Source of the DNA: Psychroserpens sp.
Lineage (GTDB): Bacteria; Bacteroidota; Bacteroidia; Flavobacteriales; Flavobacteriaceae
Length of the DNA stretch: 64,000 bases
Direction of reading: 5' to 3'
Assembly (NCBI GenBank): GCA_017643165.1
Contig: JAEPNY010000002.1
Coordinates: 810,979 to 874,978 of the forward strand
The position numbers and the translations under genes are program-made. Position 1 is the first letter of the stretch, and each line of letters begins with the position of its first letter. Positions 35,951 to 45,623 of the stretch are shown one piece after another. The notes below the pieces were generated by a model that saw only the letters and a program-made list of their open reading frames with translations, searched no databases and was not told the DNA's origin.

Positions 35951-37861
35951 TTATTTTACTTCCTCGAAGTCTACGTCTTCAACATCGCTTCCTTCCGACT
36001 GATCACCACCTTGACTTGCGTCAGGACCGGCAGCTCCTGCTCCATTTTGTTGGGCATCGGCTTGTGCTTTATACATTTCCTCAGAAGCTACTTTCCAAGC
36101 TTCATTGATTTTTTCTAAAGCTGGTTCGATAACAGCGATATCTTTTGTTTCGTATGCTTTCTTCAATTCTTCAAGAGCATCTTCGATTGGCTTTTTCTTA
36201 TCATCAGATAGTTTATCACCAAACTCACCTAATTGCTTTTCAGTTTGGAAGATCATCGCGTCTGCCTGATTTAATTTATCGGCAGTTTCTTTTGCTTTTG
36301 CATCAGCTTCTGCATTTGCTTCAGCTTCTTGCTTCATTTTAGCAATTTCTTCTTCAGTTAAACCTGAAGACGCTTCGATACGAATATCTTGAGATTTTCC
36401 AGTAGCCTTATCTGTAGCAGATACTTTGATAATACCATTTGCATCAATATCGAAAGTAACTTCGATCTGAGGTACTCCTCTTTGTGCTGGTGGAATACCA
36501 TCTAAGTGGAAACGACCAATCGTTTTGTTATCTGCTGCCATTGGACGCTCACCTTGTAATACGTGAATCTCTACTGATGGCTGATTATCTGCAGCTGTTG
36601 AGAATACCTGTGATTTTTTTGTTGGAATCGTAGTATTCGCCTCAATTAATTTTGTCATAACGTTACCCATCGTTTCGATACCAAGCGATAATGGCGTAAC
36701 ATCTAATAAAAGTACATCTTTAACATCTCCAGTTAATACACCTCCTTGGATACCAGCTCCTAACGAAACAACCTCATCTGGATTTACACCTTTACTTGGT
36801 GCTTTTCCGAAGAAACTCTCTACTGCTGTTTGTACTGCCGGAATACGTGTTGAACCACCTACTAAGATTACTTCATCGATATCACTCTTAGATAAGCCTG
36901 CTGCCTTTAAAGCTGACTCACATGGCTCGATCGTACGTTTTACTAAATCGTCAATTAATTGCTCAAATTTTGCACGTGTTAATGTTCTAACTAAGTGCTT
37001 AGGCCCTGAAGCTGTTGCCGTAACGTATGGCAAGTTAATTTCAGTTTGAGACGATGACGATAACTCGATCTTCGCTTTTTCTGAAGCTTCTTTTAAACGC
37101 TGTAAAGCCATAGGATCTTTTCTTAAGTCAATCCCTTCTTCAGAATTAAACTCATCAGCCAACCAGTTAATGATTTTCTCGTCAACATCATCACCACCTA
37201 AGTGTGTATCTCCATCTGTAGATAATACTTCAAATACACCATCTCCTAATTCAAGGATCGATACGTCATGCGTACCACCACCAAAGTCAAATACAACGAT
37301 TTTTTGGTCTTGTCCTTTTTTATCCAATCCGTAAGCTAATGCAGCAGCTGTTGGCTCATTGATAATACGTCTTACTTTTAATCCAGCAATCTCACCTGCT
37401 TCTTTCGTAGCCTGACGCTGAGAATCGTTAAAGTAAGCTGGAACAGTAATAACTGCTTCGCTAACATCCTGTCCTAAGTAATCTTCAGCAGTTTTCTTCA
37501 TTTTCTGAAGAATCATTGCTGACAATTCTTGTGGCGTATATAAACGTCCGTCAATGTCAACTCTAGGTGTGTCATTATCACCTTTTACCACTTTATATGG
37601 TACGCGTTCAGCCTCTTTTTTAGATTCTGAATATTTGTTACCCATAAAACGCTTAATAGAATAAACGGTTTTCGTCGGGTTTGTTACTGCTTGTCTTTTT
37701 GCTGGATCACCAACTTTAATCTCACCTCCTTCTACAAAGGCAATAACTGAAGGTGTTGTTCTTTTTCCTTCAGCATTTGGGATAACAACTGGCTCATTAC
37801 CTTCCATCACAGAAACGCAAGAGTTTGTTGTTCCTAAATCGATTCCAATAATCTTACTCAT
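35951..37861 (-). CDS. dnaK: molecular chaperone DnaK (Hsp70)
   Basis: 636 aa from [15 protein letters not shown] at 37861; the open frame extends 26 codons further upstream but that part is not Hsp70-like, so the internal ATG is chosen. The ATPase domain shows [26 protein letters not shown] and [14 protein letters not shown]; the substrate domain shows [10 protein letters not shown] and the [15 protein letters not shown] region; the disordered tail ends [11 protein letters not shown]. Upstream (37930-37980) are several TGACA/TGTCA elements that may be a stress operator. No dnaJ or grpE in the window. Confidence 0.97.
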   Translation of the reverse strand: MSKIIGIDLGTTNSCVSVMEGNEPVVIPNAEGKRTTPSVIAFVEGGEIKVGDPAKRQAVTNPTKTVYSIKRFMGNKYSESKKEAERVPYKVVKGDNDTPRVDIDGRLYTPQELSAMILQKMKKTAEDYLGQDVSEAVITVPAYFNDSQRQATKEAGEIAGLKVRRIINEPTAAALAYGLDKKGQDQKIVVFDFGGGTHDVSILELGDGVFEVLSTDGDTHLGGDDVDEKIINWLADEFNSEEGIDLRKDPMALQRLKEASEKAKIELSSSSQTEINLPYVTATASGPKHLVRTLTRAKFEQLIDDLVKRTIEPCESALKAAGLSKSDIDEVILVGGSTRIPAVQTAVESFFGKAPSKGVNPDEVVSLGAGIQGGVLTGDVKDVLLLDVTPLSLGIETMGNVMTKLIEANTTIPTKKSQVFSTAADNQPSVEIHVLQGERPMAADNKTIGRFHLDGIPPAQRGVPQIEVTFDIDANGIIKVSATDKATGKSQDIRIEASSGLTEEEIAKMKQEAEANAEADAKAKETADKLNQADAMIFQTEKQLGEFGDKLSDDKKKPIEDALEELKKAYETKDIAVIEPALEKINEAWKVASEEMYKAQADAQQNGAGAAGPDASQGGDQSEGSDVEDVDFEEVK

Positions 37862-37963
37862 AATGTTATATTTAGTGTTTTCTATTTCCTTTGTATCGGA
37901 AACGTGATTTTCAATTTTAATTCGCCTAGTGTATGTCAATGACTATGCCATGACAGAAAATCT

Positions 37964-37976
37964 GACATCATGTCAT
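37964..37976. promoter_or_regulatory. TGACATCATGTCA inverted repeat upstream of dnaK
   Basis: TGACAT-C-ATGTCA is a palindrome with a single central base. Further copies of TGTCA/TGACA occur nearby (37934-37956), giving a cluster about 100 nt upstream of the dnaK start. Likely regulatory but the factor is unknown. Confidence 0.45.
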
Positions 37977-38056
37977 TTTCTAATTACATTAAGACCTGTT
38001 TTTACTTTTAAATATTTAAAAAGCCTCTATATTTGCTGGCGAAAACGATTTCGTTT

Positions 38057-39481
38057 ATGGAAAGTATTTCTGTTTTTGACATGCTAAAAATCGGCGTCGG
38101 ACCTTCGAGTTCTCACACCCTTGGTCCATGGCGCGCTGCGGAGCGCTTTATCGGAGCTCTTAAATCACGTGAGGTACTGAATAAGGTGAAGCACGTGACG
38201 GTTGATCTCTACGGGTCGTTGTCATTAACTGGAAAAGGTCATGCCACTGATTATGCTGTACTTTTAGGACTAAGTGGCGCCGATCCTGAGTATGTTCCTG
38301 TTGACAGTATTGAAGGCACAATACATGCGATTAAAACGAATCAACAACTTAAATTAGATAAGACATTTACTATTCCTTTTAATATTGAATCAGATATTAG
38401 GTATAATCGTAAATTTCTACCGTTTCATGCCAATGCCTTGACGTTTAATGCGCATTATGATGAGCAAACTATTACTGAAACGTATTATTCGGTTGGTGGT
38501 GGCTTCGTAGTGCAGGAAGAACAGGTAGATTCCGAAACTGACAACATTGTCTTTCACTGCACGTTTCCTTATCCTATATCAAATGGTGATGAGTTATTAC
38601 AACGATGTCATCAACTCAATCTTCCAATTTCAGGAGTGGTATTGGAAAATGAAAAATCTATGCGTTCTGAAGCCGAAATTGATATAGAACTTAAACGTAT
38701 TTGGGATACCATGCTGGAATGCATGTACGTAGGTTGTCATACGGAAGGCACTCTGCCTGGCGGATTAAATGTAAAGCGTCGCGCTTTTGACATGCACCAA
38801 AGTCTTAAAAGTGATGAACCCTATTCGAATCCTGTAGAATGGATATACGCCATTCGCAATTCTGAAGTTAAATTTAGACAGATTCTTAAATGGGTGAGTT
38901 GTTTTGCACTTGCCGTAAATGAGGTTAACGCCTCTCTAGGTCGTGTCGTTACGGCACCTACTAATGGAAGTGCTGGTGTGATTCCAGCAGTACTGATGTA
39001 TTACTTGGTAATAGAGAATCACGATGGCAATTTTGATGACATCAAACGCTTTTTACTCGTAGCTGGTGAAATAGGTAGTATTTTTAAGAAAGGGGCTACC
39101 ATTAGTGCTGCCATGGGTGGCTGCCAAGCTGAAATTGGCGTGTCGTCTGCAATGGCCGCAGGTGCACTTTGTGAGCTCTCTGGAGGAACACCTGAACAGG
39201 TACAAGTAGCGGCTGAAATTGCTATGGAACATCATTTAGGTCTCACCTGCGACCCGATTGGTGGTCTGGTTCAAGTACCATGCATCGAACGCAATGCCAT
39301 GGGTGCAATAAAGGCCATCAATGCTTGTGAATTGGCACTCGATACCGATCCAGATCATGTGAAAGTACCATTAGATACAGTTGTAAACACGATGTGGGAA
39401 ACAGCAAAAGACATGAACACCAAGTATAAAGAAACTTCGGAAGGCGGTCTAGCTATTGGTGTTAACTTGAGCGACTGCTAA
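38057..39481 (+). CDS. sdaA: L-serine ammonia-lyase (iron-sulfur type)
   Basis: 474 aa from the ATG at 38057 ([27 protein letters not shown]); an earlier in-frame TTG adds eight unlikely codons. Beta domain with VGPSSSHT, alpha domain with [38 protein letters not shown] and [23 protein letters not shown]; the conserved Cys residues are likely 4Fe-4S ligands. Single-chain type. Converts serine to pyruvate and ammonia. Confidence 0.95.
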   Translation: MESISVFDMLKIGVGPSSSHTLGPWRAAERFIGALKSREVLNKVKHVTVDLYGSLSLTGKGHATDYAVLLGLSGADPEYVPVDSIEGTIHAIKTNQQLKLDKTFTIPFNIESDIRYNRKFLPFHANALTFNAHYDEQTITETYYSVGGGFVVQEEQVDSETDNIVFHCTFPYPISNGDELLQRCHQLNLPISGVVLENEKSMRSEAEIDIELKRIWDTMLECMYVGCHTEGTLPGGLNVKRRAFDMHQSLKSDEPYSNPVEWIYAIRNSEVKFRQILKWVSCFALAVNEVNASLGRVVTAPTNGSAGVIPAVLMYYLVIENHDGNFDDIKRFLLVAGEIGSIFKKGATISAAMGGCQAEIGVSSAMAAGALCELSGGTPEQVQVAAEIAMEHHLGLTCDPIGGLVQVPCIERNAMGAIKAINACELALDTDPDHVKVPLDTVVNTMWETAKDMNTKYKETSEGGLAIGVNLSDC

Positions 39482-39942
39482 TCTTCTGCTACGCGACAAT
39501 CTTTTCGGCGTGTGTCAATCAGATATATAATTTTCCAATGGCCCTCTTTTCTAACTAGCTGAAATGAATTAACGCCACAGTGGCTAAAGTTTTTATCAAA
39601 ATAAAAGTAATAAGGTGTCCAAGCATGAGCCATATCGCCATCAACCTGAATATTATAATCCAAAAGGTCCTCTTTAAAACTCTTGTCTTTAGGTATGCTG
39701 GCAATAGACTTTAAAAAGCCACTAACTTCAGAACTACGTACTTGGGTCTTTCCTTCCCTGTCCTTTCCAATAGTTTGAAGAATCATATCCTTATCGATAG
39801 TTTCTAACATGATAATACTGTCCTGTTTATGAAAGCCTTCAAAAAAGCGATCAATTGTCGCTTTTACACTTTCGGTATCCGTTGACTGTGCAAATCCCAT
39901 TTGAGTAAATAAAATGATTGTGATTAGGTATAGGTTTTTCAT
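39478..39942 (-). CDS. SnoaL/NTF2-like secreted protein
   Basis: 154 aa from MKNLYLITIILFTQMGFAQ (signal peptide) at 39942; the open frame upstream of this ATG lacks signal character. The body SVKATIDRFFEGFHKQDSIIMLETIDKDMIL ... HAWTPYYFYFDKNFSHCGVNSFQLVRKEGHWKIIYLIDTRR is an NTF2-like cone-fold domain. Function unknown. The stop overlaps the end of the serine lyase gene. Confidence 0.8.
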   Translation of the reverse strand: MKNLYLITIILFTQMGFAQSTDTESVKATIDRFFEGFHKQDSIIMLETIDKDMILQTIGKDREGKTQVRSSEVSGFLKSIASIPKDKSFKEDLLDYNIQVDGDMAHAWTPYYFYFDKNFSHCGVNSFQLVRKEGHWKIIYLIDTRRKDCRVAED

Positions 39943-40049
39943 TTGTTTTGTATTTCCTATGAATTTATAAAAATTATGCTTTTTCAAAGCTGGCATAACT
40001 AAAGTTTAACAAATCTCTGTATTTTTACGCATAATTAATTTCTATCCTA

Positions 40050-40868
40050 ATGTCTACAGCTAAAAAAGATTACAAAAGAATTACCGTGAAATCTCTGGTG
40101 GAGATGAAGCAACACGGACAAAAGATCTCCATGCTAACGGCCTATGATTATACAATGGCTAAAATAGTTGATGAAGCTGGTGTTGATGTCATACTTGTTG
40201 GTGATTCAGCAAGTAATGTCATGGCAGGACATGAGACGACACTACCTATCACTTTAGATCAGATGATCTATCACGCATCTTCCGTAGTTCGTGCAATAGA
40301 CCGTGCCTTAGTGGTTGTAGATCTTCCTTTTGGAAGTTACCAAAGTGATCCAAAAGAAGCTTTACGTTCGGCCATTAGAATTATGAAAGAGTCTGGAGGT
40401 CATGCTGTTAAAATGGAAGGCGGTAAAGAAGTTAAAGAATCAATTAAGCGCATCCTAAACGCTGGTATTCCTGTTATGGGACATTTGGGATTAACACCGC
40501 AGTCTATATATAAATTTGGAACATATACAGTAAGAGCTAAGGAAGAACAAGAGGCTAAGCAACTCAAAGAAGATGCACTGATGTTAGAAAAAGCAGGTTG
40601 CTTCGGAATTGTATTGGAAAAGATTCCTGCTAAATTGGCTCAAGAAGTAGCTGAAAGTGTCTCTATTCCGGTTATTGGGATTGGTGCAGGAGCTGGTGTC
40701 GATGGTCAAGTTCTTGTTTTGCACGATATGATCGGAATGACCCATGAGTTTAATCCGCGCTTCTTACGTCGCTATATGAACCTTTATGAAGACATGACCA
40801 AAGCAATAGGTCAATATGTCGCCGACGTAAAATCTGTTGACTTCCCTAACGAAAAGGAACAATACTAA
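40050..40868 (+). CDS. panB: 3-methyl-2-oxobutanoate hydroxymethyltransferase PanB
   Basis: 272 aa. [68 protein letters not shown] and [21 protein letters not shown] are the PanB barrel and Mg-binding motifs. It makes ketopantoate for CoA synthesis. It is followed 2 nt later by a cupin gene and then a pseudouridine synthase, so these three are probably cotranscribed. Confidence 0.96.
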   Translation: MSTAKKDYKRITVKSLVEMKQHGQKISMLTAYDYTMAKIVDEAGVDVILVGDSASNVMAGHETTLPITLDQMIYHASSVVRAIDRALVVVDLPFGSYQSDPKEALRSAIRIMKESGGHAVKMEGGKEVKESIKRILNAGIPVMGHLGLTPQSIYKFGTYTVRAKEEQEAKQLKEDALMLEKAGCFGIVLEKIPAKLAQEVAESVSIPVIGIGAGAGVDGQVLVLHDMIGMTHEFNPRFLRRYMNLYEDMTKAIGQYVADVKSVDFPNEKEQY

Positions 40869-40870
40869 AC

Positions 40871-41374
40871 ATGTATTCGGTAACTGAACTCGTTAAGCAA
40901 CTTGCGCTTGAACCACATCCTGAGGGTGGTTACTTTAAAGAAACATATCGTAGTAATGGCGTAATACCTGAGGATAGTCTTCCGAGTGTATTTGAAGGCG
41001 AACGCAACTATGCTACCGGAATTTATTACTTACTACAGTCAGGAGATTTTTCGGCATTTCACAAAATCCATCAAGACGAAATGTGGCATTTCTACATGGG
41101 TGAAACACTCGAAATCACAATGATTTCTCCAGAAGGTGAATTTAGTAGAATTCAACTCGGACAAGACCTTTCTAATGGAGAAGTTGTACAATTTACAGTT
41201 CCAAAAGACTATTGGTTTGCAGCAAAAGTCAAAAAATCCAATAGTTACGCATTTGTTGGCTGTACGGTTGCGCCTGGTTTTGATTTCAGAGATTTTGAAT
41301 TGGCAGATCGTGACGCATTGATCGCTCAATTTCCGAAGTACAGGGATGCAATCATTTCATTAACGAGAATATAG
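40871..41374 (+). CDS. cupin domain protein (DUF985)
   Basis: 167 aa. LEPHPEGGYFKETYRS at the N-terminus, SAFHKIHQDEMWHFYMGETLEITMI and VGCTVAPGFDFRDFELADRDALIAQFP match DUF985 cupins. Function unknown. Lies between panB and a pseudouridine synthase with 2-5 nt gaps. Confidence 0.88.
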   Translation: MYSVTELVKQLALEPHPEGGYFKETYRSNGVIPEDSLPSVFEGERNYATGIYYLLQSGDFSAFHKIHQDEMWHFYMGETLEITMISPEGEFSRIQLGQDLSNGEVVQFTVPKDYWFAAKVKKSNSYAFVGCTVAPGFDFRDFELADRDALIAQFPKYRDAIISLTRI

Positions 41375-41379
41375 TATCC

Positions 41380-42084
41380 ATGGCTTCGAAAGTGATCTCA
41401 AATAAAAGAAATCTTAAGGTACTTTATGAAGATAACCACGTTATCATAGTCAATAAGCGTGCTGGAGATATCGTTCAAGGCGACAGAACTGGTGACATGC
41501 CTTTGAGTGATGTAGTAAAAGCCTATATAAAGGATAAATACAACAAACCAGGTAATGTTTACTTAGGCGTTGTACATCGTCTTGACCGACCAACTACGGG
41601 TATCGTGTTGTTCGCAAAAACCAGTAAAGCATTACCAAGACTAAATAAACTGTTTTCTGAAAAGAAAGTGCATAAAACCTATTGGGCCATCGTAAAAAAT
41701 GCACCTCCTGAAAAGTCAGACACCCTTATCAACTGGTTAAAAAAGAATCCTAAGACCAATAAATCTACGGCTTACAAAAAAGAGACACCTGGCAGTAAAA
41801 AAGCAATCTTGCATTATGAACTCATAAAATCTCTTGATAACTATCATCTTCTGGAAGTTGAATTAGAAACAGGTCGTCATCATCAGATTAGGAGTCAGTT
41901 GGCGAGCATTGGCGCTCCAATCAAAGGCGATTTGAAGTATGGTTTTGATAGAAGTAACAAAGACGCCAGTATACATCTCCATTCGAGACGACTTCAGTTT
42001 GTGCATCCTGTCTCTAAAGAACCAATTGATGTGATTGCACCTCTTCCGAAGGATCCAATTTGGGATGCCTGTGAAAATGCCTAG
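41380..42084 (+). CDS. RluA family pseudouridine synthase
   Basis: 234 aa. No S4 domain is visible. The catalytic Asp is in GVVHRLDRPTTGIVLFAKTSKAL; RHHQIRSQLASIGAPIKGDLKYG is motif III. This short RluA-type enzyme isomerises U in rRNA or tRNA; the target is not inferable. Ends 4 nt within the convergent pxpC. Confidence 0.9.
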   Translation: MASKVISNKRNLKVLYEDNHVIIVNKRAGDIVQGDRTGDMPLSDVVKAYIKDKYNKPGNVYLGVVHRLDRPTTGIVLFAKTSKALPRLNKLFSEKKVHKTYWAIVKNAPPEKSDTLINWLKKNPKTNKSTAYKKETPGSKKAILHYELIKSLDNYHLLEVELETGRHHQIRSQLASIGAPIKGDLKYGFDRSNKDASIHLHSRRLQFVHPVSKEPIDVIAPLPKDPIWDACENA

Positions 42085-42929
42085 TTCATTAGTTTAAACC
42101 TGATCTGACTACCGAAATTTTTTTGAGCCAATCTATTAATAGCCATTTCTGTGAGTTGTAAAATTCTCGGATAACCACCAGTAGTCTGACAATCTCGCAT
42201 CAATATAATGAGTTGACCACTGGGTGTCAACTGAATAGTTCCCGGCAACACCAGTGACGTGATCATTGAGTCGAGATCATTTGGAAGTCGTTCATCTACT
42301 TGATATGCCATACGATTACTCGTACTCGCTACTGTGAAAGGTATTTCGAAAAGTTCAGATTTTAAGTCTTGGGCTAATGATTCAAATTCAGGACCTTTAA
42401 GAACGGTAATGTCATCAGATTCAAAATGCGACTGATGAAACTTTACAAGCGAATGCGATGTCTTAGCATCGATGGCTACATTGGAAATAGGTATTAAATC
42501 ACCCTTTTGGAGTCTACTAACCTTGGTAACATTGGTAAACATACTCCTACTATTCATAACAACTTCAGACTGAAAGCCTCCGAAAACAGCAGTATAGATA
42601 CGACTTCCATAGTTCAGTTTTCCAAAACTTAAGATATCGCCTGCCTTCACTGCTAAAGCCATATTCAATTTGACAGGTTGGTCATTAATCTTGGGATTCG
42701 CGTTAGCTCCAGAGACACATATCAAGGTATTGATCTGGAATTTTAGTGATGGTCCTTGAAATGTTGATTCAATAACTGCAGCATTTGGTGCATTCCCAAG
42801 AATTGAATTTGCTAGCATAGCAGAGTATTGATCCATAACGCCTGCATAGGGTACACCAAATTGTTGCACATCTGCTCTACCAAGATCTTGAATTGAATCG
42901 AAAACACCAGTTTTTAGTACCTCAACCAT
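42081..42929 (-). CDS. pxpC: 5-oxoprolinase subunit PxpC
   Basis: 282 aa. FDSIQDLGRADVQQFGVPYAG and MDQYSAMLANSILGN at the N-terminus, LMRDCQTTGGYPRILQLTEM near the end: the biotin-dependent carboxyltransferase-like (KipA/PxpC) family. With PxpA and PxpB it hydrolyses 5-oxoproline to glutamate with ATP. Overlaps pxpB by 8 nt. Confidence 0.93.
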   Translation of the reverse strand: MVEVLKTGVFDSIQDLGRADVQQFGVPYAGVMDQYSAMLANSILGNAPNAAVIESTFQGPSLKFQINTLICVSGANANPKINDQPVKLNMALAVKAGDILSFGKLNYGSRIYTAVFGGFQSEVVMNSRSMFTNVTKVSRLQKGDLIPISNVAIDAKTSHSLVKFHQSHFESDDITVLKGPEFESLAQDLKSELFEIPFTVASTSNRMAYQVDERLPNDLDSMITSLVLPGTIQLTPSGQLIILMRDCQTTGGYPRILQLTEMAINRLAQKNFGSQIRFKLMN

Positions 42930-43656
42930 TGATTTCCTCTACCTTTAAGTTATACTGTGCATTATCAATCTCCTCTTGTATGTGGTGATATCGGTCTATT
43001 GTGACCGCTTCGAACTTGATTTGATCTCCAGCTTTTACAAAACATGGCAATGACGCTTTTGGATCAAAAAAGTCGATTGGTGTATTTCCAATGATATTCC
43101 AACCTCCTGGACTTTCCATAGGATACACTCCTGTTTGCTCACCACCAATTGCCACTGCACCTTTTGAAACTTTGATTCTTGGCGTTTCTTTTCTTGGATA
43201 ATACAGTTGTTCGGACAGGCCTCCTAAGTACATGAAGCCAGGTAAAAATCCTAAGAAAAAAACGGTATAGATTTTACCTGAATGTTGTTCAATTAGTTGA
43301 TCATTATTTAACCCAAGTTCAAGAGACATTGCTTCCAAATCAATACCAAAACTAGCATCATAACATACAGGAATATGCCATAGTTTTTTAGCTCTTATTT
43401 TTACCGAAAATTTTTCAGCATATAGGCGTTTTAAGGCTAAAATTTCATCATAGATATTTTCAATAGTAAAATTATAAAAAACTAATATCGAGTTATATGC
43501 ATTATTTACTTGAAGTATTTGTTTAATATTCGAATTTTCGACAACAGATTTAAATCTCAGTACGTCTTGGAGGATTTCGGTGCTGATTTGTTGCGGCCAA
43601 TTTACTAAAATTGAACGCTCTGAATAGCGATGATATGTTAGATCGTATGAGGTCAA
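42922..43656 (-). CDS. pxpB: 5-oxoprolinase subunit PxpB
   Basis: 244 aa KipI-like protein: HIPVCYDASFGIDLEAM, FFLGFLPGFMYLGGL and GGEQTGVYPMESPGGWNIIGNTP are conserved in PxpB/KipI. It forms a complex with PxpC. In the same reverse operon, 3 nt after pxpA. Confidence 0.93.
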   Translation of the reverse strand: MTSYDLTYHRYSERSILVNWPQQISTEILQDVLRFKSVVENSNIKQILQVNNAYNSILVFYNFTIENIYDEILALKRLYAEKFSVKIRAKKLWHIPVCYDASFGIDLEAMSLELGLNNDQLIEQHSGKIYTVFFLGFLPGFMYLGGLSEQLYYPRKETPRIKVSKGAVAIGGEQTGVYPMESPGGWNIIGNTPIDFFDPKASLPCFVKAGDQIKFEAVTIDRYHHIQEEIDNAQYNLKVEEING

Positions 43657-43659
43657 AAC

Positions 43660-44400
43660 TTAGTTGATTTTTATATTGTGATCCTGTAATTTTTTTGTGA
43701 CATATTTTAGGTTTTGCACTACCCCTTCCCCATCACCATGAACACAAAATGTATGAGCTTCAATCTTTACATTTCGACCTGTTATCGTTTTGACTTGTTT
43801 ATCATTTATCATTCGGTTCACATGCTCGAACATAGTCTCTGGATTTGTGATCAATGCATCTGCTTCTTGTCGCGAAACTAAAGAAAGATCATCATTATAG
43901 TTTCGATCCATAAACGCTTCATAGGCAATAGTGACTCCTTTTTGAGCTGCAACTTTTGAAATTACCGAATTATAAGGCGCATATAAGATCAGATTAAGAT
44001 CTATTTGTATTAATACCTCAACAAGCACTTCAGCAGTTTGCTCATCTTTCGCTGCGAGATTGTATAAGGCACCATGTGGTTTAATATGATGCAGCTCCAA
44101 CCCTTCATCTCTTAAGATGTTTTGAAATGTTTCTATTTGTTCGACAAGTGTTGCTTTTAAGGCTTCCGATGACATTGGTATTACTATCCTACCGAAATGC
44201 TCGCGATCTGGAAAAGAAGGATGCGCACCAATCCTCACATCAAAGGATTCAGCAAGCTTTGCAACCTTGCGCATTGTCTTTTTATCACCAGCGTGGCCAC
44301 CACAAGCTATATTACACGATGATAAGTAAGGCATGAGTTCAGCTTCGTTTCCAATGCCCTCGCCTAAATCGCAATTAATATCAATTCGTTTTACAACCAT
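43660..44400 (-). CDS. pxpA: 5-oxoprolinase subunit PxpA (LamB/YcsF family)
   Basis: 246 aa. RIDINCDLGEGIGNE, SSCNIACGGHAGDKKTM, GAHPSFPDREHFGR, IKPHGALYN and FCVHGDGEGVV are the LamB/YcsF polysaccharide-deacetylase-like active-site blocks. Its 5' end overlaps the preceding Nramp-like gene by 10 nt. Part of ATP-dependent 5-oxoprolinase. Confidence 0.94.
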   Translation of the reverse strand: MVVKRIDINCDLGEGIGNEAELMPYLSSCNIACGGHAGDKKTMRKVAKLAESFDVRIGAHPSFPDREHFGRIVIPMSSEALKATLVEQIETFQNILRDEGLELHHIKPHGALYNLAAKDEQTAEVLVEVLIQIDLNLILYAPYNSVISKVAAQKGVTIAYEAFMDRNYNDDLSLVSRQEADALITNPETMFEHVNRMINDKQVKTITGRNVKIEAHTFCVHGDGEGVVQNLKYVTKKLQDHNIKIN

Positions 44401-45623
44401 GCTATATTAAATACTTTCAGTATACTTTTGAGTCCGAGGAATATCGTAATTGCAAGAATCACAACGCCAAATATATTTTGAAGCGCTGTATTTTTATGAT
44501 TACCTAAAATCGACCTACGATTCATTACCCATAATAAGAAACCAGCGATGATAGGTAATAGCAAGCCATTTGCCACCTGAGCAAATTTTATAATCTCGAT
44601 GGATTTGAATCCAATAGACGAAAAAATAACACCAAGAAGTAAAATAAACATCCATACTGTGCGGAATCGCCAAGATCTTAAATCTGTTGTCCATCCCAAA
44701 CAGCCTGAAGCCACATAAGCAGCCGCTAATGGTGCTGTTATAGCACTAGTGATACCTGCAGCGAATAGACCAATAGACATGACGTAGGATGCAAAATCAC
44801 CAAACAAGGGTTCTAATCCCAAAGCCAGATCTGCAGCGCTAGACACTTCAACATTTTTTATAGCCGAAGCTGAAATGACAATACACATAGACACCACACC
44901 ACCTAGAATTACCGCGAGATAGGTGTCTTTTCTTGCATAACTCAAGTCTGACTTAGACGTCCATTTCTCTTTAACAAGAGACGCATGTAAAAATAAGTTA
45001 TATGGAACCACTGTCGTTCCAACAAGTGCAATAACCGTAAGTACATTTTCTTCGGAAAGATTAGGAATCACTAGGCCTTTTAAGATTTCCGAAACGTCTG
45101 GTTTTGTAATAATAGTAGTTATTATAAATGCTAAACTCATCACAATCACTAAACCGATAAACGTGCGTTCTAGCAGTTTATAGTTACCTATGTATAATAA
45201 TACGAACGCCAGTAACCCAATGAGCAGGCTCCACAAATTAAGATCTTGTGAACCAACTGAAAACTCAGCTGAACCAAATAAGCTTTCCAAGCCTAAGATA
45301 CCTCCACTAATATTTCCTGCTTCGTAAGCGGCATTTCCAATAACGATGGCTGATAATATTAAGAGCAAGGCAATTACCCGAACAACCGGATGCTTCAGTT
45401 CTTCGCGAAGCACTTCTGACAATCCTTTTTGAGAAACGATACCAAGTCTGGCTGACATTTCCTGTAAGATTATTGTCGCGAAGACCGATAACAGCAAAGC
45501 CCACAACAATGCATAACCGAAATTCACACCAGCCAAGGTACAGACGGTTACAGTTCCTGGCCCAATAAATGCTGCAGCTACTAATGGACCTGGTCCGATA
45601 TTATTTAACCAATTCCTAATCAC
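44391..45623 (-). CDS. Nramp-related transporter with non-canonical metal motif (YcsG-like)
   Basis: 410 aa with about 11 membrane helices and overall SLC11/Nramp layout. The canonical TM1 metal motif DPGN is here GPGTVTVC, and the TM6 MPHN-type motif reads VPYNLFLHASLV, so the residues that select transition metals are missing. Position within a pxpABC operon resembles Bacillus ycsG next to ycsF and kipIA. It may transport a different cation or an organic substrate for the 5-oxoprolinase; this is inference. Overlaps the upstream DUF2891 gene by 8 nt. Confidence 0.85.
   Translation of the reverse strand: MIRNWLNNIGPGPLVAAAFIGPGTVTVCTLAGVNFGYALLWALLLSVFATIILQEMSARLGIVSQKGLSEVLREELKHPVVRVIALLLILSAIVIGNAAYEAGNISGGILGLESLFGSAEFSVGSQDLNLWSLLIGLLAFVLLYIGNYKLLERTFIGLVIVMSLAFIITTIITKPDVSEILKGLVIPNLSEENVLTVIALVGTTVVPYNLFLHASLVKEKWTSKSDLSYARKDTYLAVILGGVVSMCIVISASAIKNVEVSSAADLALGLEPLFGDFASYVMSIGLFAAGITSAITAPLAAAYVASGCLGWTTDLRSWRFRTVWMFILLLGVIFSSIGFKSIEIIKFAQVANGLLLPIIAGFLLWVMNRRSILGNHKNTALQNIFGVVILAITIFLGLKSILKVFNIAWL

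Noticed and set aside
37862..37939. 26-codon N-terminal extension of DnaK
   Set aside because: Hsp70 proteins begin at the [14 protein letters not shown] block; the extension is not Hsp70-like.
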